This document shows positions 62,901-64,000 of a DNA stretch of 64,000 nt, one piece after another. The first letter of the stretch is position 1; every line of letters starts with the position of its first letter. The position numbers and the translations under genes were made by a program. Below the pieces are notes generated by a model that ran no database searches, was not told the DNA's origin, and worked only from the letters and a program-made list of their open reading frames with translations. Source of the stretch: an uncultured Ferrovum sp. (GTDB lineage Bacteria > Pseudomonadota > Gammaproteobacteria > Burkholderiales > Ferrovaceae); NCBI GenBank assembly GCA_903893215.1, contig CAITLJ010000019.1:1-64000 (forward strand). The letters are read 5' to 3'.

Positions 62901-63062
62901 GGCACCCGGCAGCGCAGCCTGCACCGCGAGCACCGGAAAATCCACCTGCGGCAGGGGGGCGACCGGCAGCAGAAAATAGCACACCACGCCTACCAGCAGG
63001 ATGCCGAGGGTCAGCAGCGTGGTGGCGACCGGCCGCAGGATGAAAGGGCGCGACAGATTCAT
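59943..63062 (-). CDS. mdtC: RND multidrug efflux permease, MdtC-like
   Basis: Inner-membrane proton-driven transporter of 1,039 aa with 12 helices and two large periplasmic loops. The proton-relay aspartates are in [14 protein letters not shown] (helix 4). MdtB/C-type blocks include [19 protein letters not shown] near the start and [15 protein letters not shown] in helix 10. Two adjacent paralogous permeases point to a heteromeric MdtBC pump. It is 6 bp downstream of the mdtB-like gene. Confidence 0.92.
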   Translation of the reverse strand: MNLSRPFILRPVATTLLTLGILLVGVVCYFLLPVAPLPQVDFPVLAVQAALPGANPDNMAATVATPLERAMGRIASINEMSSQSTLGNARITLQFDLERNIDGAARDVQAAINAARTLLPSGLPTNPTYRKFNPADAPILIMSLTSTSLSQGQLYDAASTVLAQKLSQVDGVGQVQVGGSSLPAVRIDVNQQALARIGLSMETLRAIIAAANVNRPKGSVESGNQRWQIQANDQAQRARDYRPLVVAYRNGTAVRLGDIATVSDSVQDIRNAGLANGKPAILLIISRQPGANVIATVDRTLALMPVLRASISPAAQLEVVLDRTPTIRASLFEVERTLVLSTALVILVVFLFLRSARATLVPTVVVPTSLVGTFAVMYLLDYSLDNLSLMALTVATGFVVDDAIVVLENIQRHIEAGMKPLDAALRGAREVGFTVVSISFSLIAVFLPILAMGGLVGRLFREFAVVLSAAILVSLVVSLTTTPMICARLLKRHRAPGAMHGGDASAADSADPAVVRADPDADDTLAMSRGLFGWVLRAYGRTLGMALRHRRLVMVILLATISLNIYLYSIVPKGFFPQQDTGRLIGQIQADQSISFQAMRIKLARYIDILGKDPAVANVIGFTGGGQRNGGTIFAVLKGLKERKQTADEVIARLRKPLAQVPGASLYLQGVQDLRFGGRQGNAQYQYTLQCDNLEDLRTWTPRIVAALEKDKRLADVSTDQQDKGISNSLVIDRDAATRLGVNPVLLDQTLNDLFGQRQISVIYNALNQYQVVLEAASDQLESPRTLDNTYVTTSTGTSIPLTAFVHRSTAASALAVNHQGQFAAATMSFNLAPGVALGDATKAIADDMAAIGAPASIIGGFQGTAKVFQDSLATQPLLVLSALLAIYIVLGILYESLIHPLTILSTLPSAGVGALLALLATGGEFNLIALIGVILLIGIVKKNAIMMIDFALAWQRAHACSAEAAIREACIMRFRPIMMTTAAALLGALPLAIGFGEGAELRVPLGISIVGGLLVSQLLTLYTTPVVYLYLDRLRRTA

Positions 63063-63068
63063 GGCAAC

Positions 63069-64000
63069 TCAGCCGTTGGCCAATGCCGCCGGGGTGCCGC
63101 GCAGGCGGCGGGCCAGACTGTCAAAGGCCAGGTAAATCACCGGCGTGGTGAACAGGGTCAGCACCTGACTGACCATCAGGCCACCCACCATGGTGATGCC
63201 GAGGGGTTGGCGCAACTCGGCCCCCACGCCCTGACTCAGCATCAGCGGCACCGCTGCCAGCAAGGCGGCCATGGTGGTCATCAGGATGGGACGGAAGCGC
63301 AGCAGGCACGCGCGACGGATTGCCGCCAGCGGTGCCATGCCCTCGTTGCGCTCCGCGTCCAGCGCAAAGTCGATCATCATGATCGCGTTTTTCTTGACGA
63401 TGCCGATCAGCAGGATAATGCCGATCACCGCAAGGATACCCAGATCATTGTGGCTGAGCTGGAGCGCAAGCAGCGCCCCTACTGCAGCGGAGGGCAGGGT
63501 CGACAGGATGGTGATCGGGTGGATATAGCTTTCGTACAGCACCCCCAGCACGATGTACATGGTGATCACGGCCGCCAGCACCAGCAGCAGGGTGTTGGAC
63601 TGGGAGGCCTGATAGGCCAGTGCAGCCCCCTGGAAGCCGAGTTGCAGTGAGGCCGGTGGGTCAAGCGCGCGCACATCCTGCTCGATCAGTTGTACGGCGT
63701 CGCCCAGCGCCACCCCCTTGGCCAGATTGAACGACAGGGTGGCTGCCGGAAACTGCCCCAGATGGTTGACCGACAGCGCGCCGGGCCGCTCCGTGATGCG
63801 CGTCACGCTGTCCAGACGCACCTGACCGCCGCTTAGCGTGGGCACATAGAGCGCTGCCAGTGCTGCCATGCCCTGTTGGTAGCGTGGCGACACTTCCTGC
63901 ACCACCCGGTATTGGTTGGTCTGAGTGAAGATGGTGGAGACCAGCCGCTGGCCAAAGGCGTCATAGAGCACGTTGTCGATCGCGGCCGCGGTCACGCCAA
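63069..64000 (-). CDS. mdtB: RND multidrug efflux permease, MdtB-like (5' part outside window)
   Basis: C-terminal ~310 residues of a second RND permease; the gene continues past the right edge, so no start is visible. Helix segments include [24 protein letters not shown] (as [14 protein letters not shown]), [15 protein letters not shown] and [19 protein letters not shown]. It is closely similar to the following mdtC-like gene. The upstream membrane-fusion protein gene is expected beyond the edge. Confidence 0.9.
   Translation of the reverse strand, partial: GVTAAAIDNVLYDAFGQRLVSTIFTQTNQYRVVQEVSPRYQQGMAALAALYVPTLSGGQVRLDSVTRITERPGALSVNHLGQFPAATLSFNLAKGVALGDAVQLIEQDVRALDPPASLQLGFQGAALAYQASQSNTLLLVLAAVITMYIVLGVLYESYIHPITILSTLPSAAVGALLALQLSHNDLGILAVIGIILLIGIVKKNAIMMIDFALDAERNEGMAPLAAIRRACLLRFRPILMTTMAALLAAVPLMLSQGVGAELRQPLGITMVGGLMVSQVLTLFTTPVIYLAFDSLARRLRGTPAALANG

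Noticed and set aside
61416-63650. 744-codon plus-strand frame opposite the RND permeases
   Set aside because: Low-complexity His/Arg/Gln composition and complete antisense overlap with well-conserved mdtC/mdtB-like genes.

Overview
This 64 kb, high-GC window looks like a chromosomal segment of a betaproteobacterium. The evidence is the tyrB/tRNA-Asn/uvrB neighbourhood, the yaeQ, rdgC, srkA and fpr genes, proteins resembling those of Rhodocyclales/Burkholderiales-type bacteria, and strong G/C third-position codon use. Genes are densely packed, with many ATGA, GTGA and TGATG stop/start overlaps. Most of the window is housekeeping or metabolic. No CRISPR array, prophage, transposase or integrase was seen.

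Layout. 0-6.3 kb: yedK-like DNA-protein crosslink sensor, lplT lysophospholipid flippase, a fluoroacetate-dehalogenase-like hydrolase, a PIN-PhoH ATPase, peroxiredoxin bcp and an ArnD-like deacetylase. 6.4-13.5 kb: bipA, rmuC and a SirB1-type protein, then a compact molybdenum-cofactor operon (mobB-moaD-moaE) that runs on into a SufU-like Fe-S scaffold gene and an amidase. 13.5-19 kb: a small secreted protein, rdgC, srkA, a cysteine-cluster protein, fpr and prfC. 19-23.5 kb: respiratory and periplasmic oxidation genes (soxC-soxD, a diiron ferritin-like protein, a PQQ dehydrogenase). SoxC needs molybdenum cofactor, which the mob/moa genes help make. 23.7-29.5 kb: a phosphoesterase coupled to a branched-chain amino-acid-type ABC importer (livG-livF-SBP-livH-livM). 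29.5-31.2 kb: yaeQ and a TPR lipoprotein.

31.2-38.9 kb is the most accessory-looking part. A ~1,500-residue SF1 helicase with a C-terminal Vsr-like nuclease domain is translationally coupled to a MinD/ParA-type ATPase. Behind a terminator lies a more AT-rich hipB-hipA pair, whose upstream region holds four palindromic operator-like boxes spaced exactly 41 bp apart. The pair sits at the 3' end of a tRNA-Asn gene.

39-64 kb: tyrB, uvrB, two tandem M13 metallopeptidases, an EamA exporter, SOS-type dnaE2 with a perfect LexA box touching its start codon, an mtnA/FAD-oxidase/nudC operon, a chemoreceptor with a sigma-28 promoter, glutamine-dependent nadE, a LuxR regulator with a degenerate receiver, and an RND efflux operon (mdtB'-mdtC-nodT) that runs off the right edge.

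Non-coding highlights are a 109-bp gapless repeat present twice in inverted orientation (67-175 and 15956-16064), two arrays of 7-bp tandem repeats (197-273 and 50694-50735), and an 8-bp perfect hairpin between livF and the binding-protein gene. All functional calls are from reading the sequence; no database search was run.
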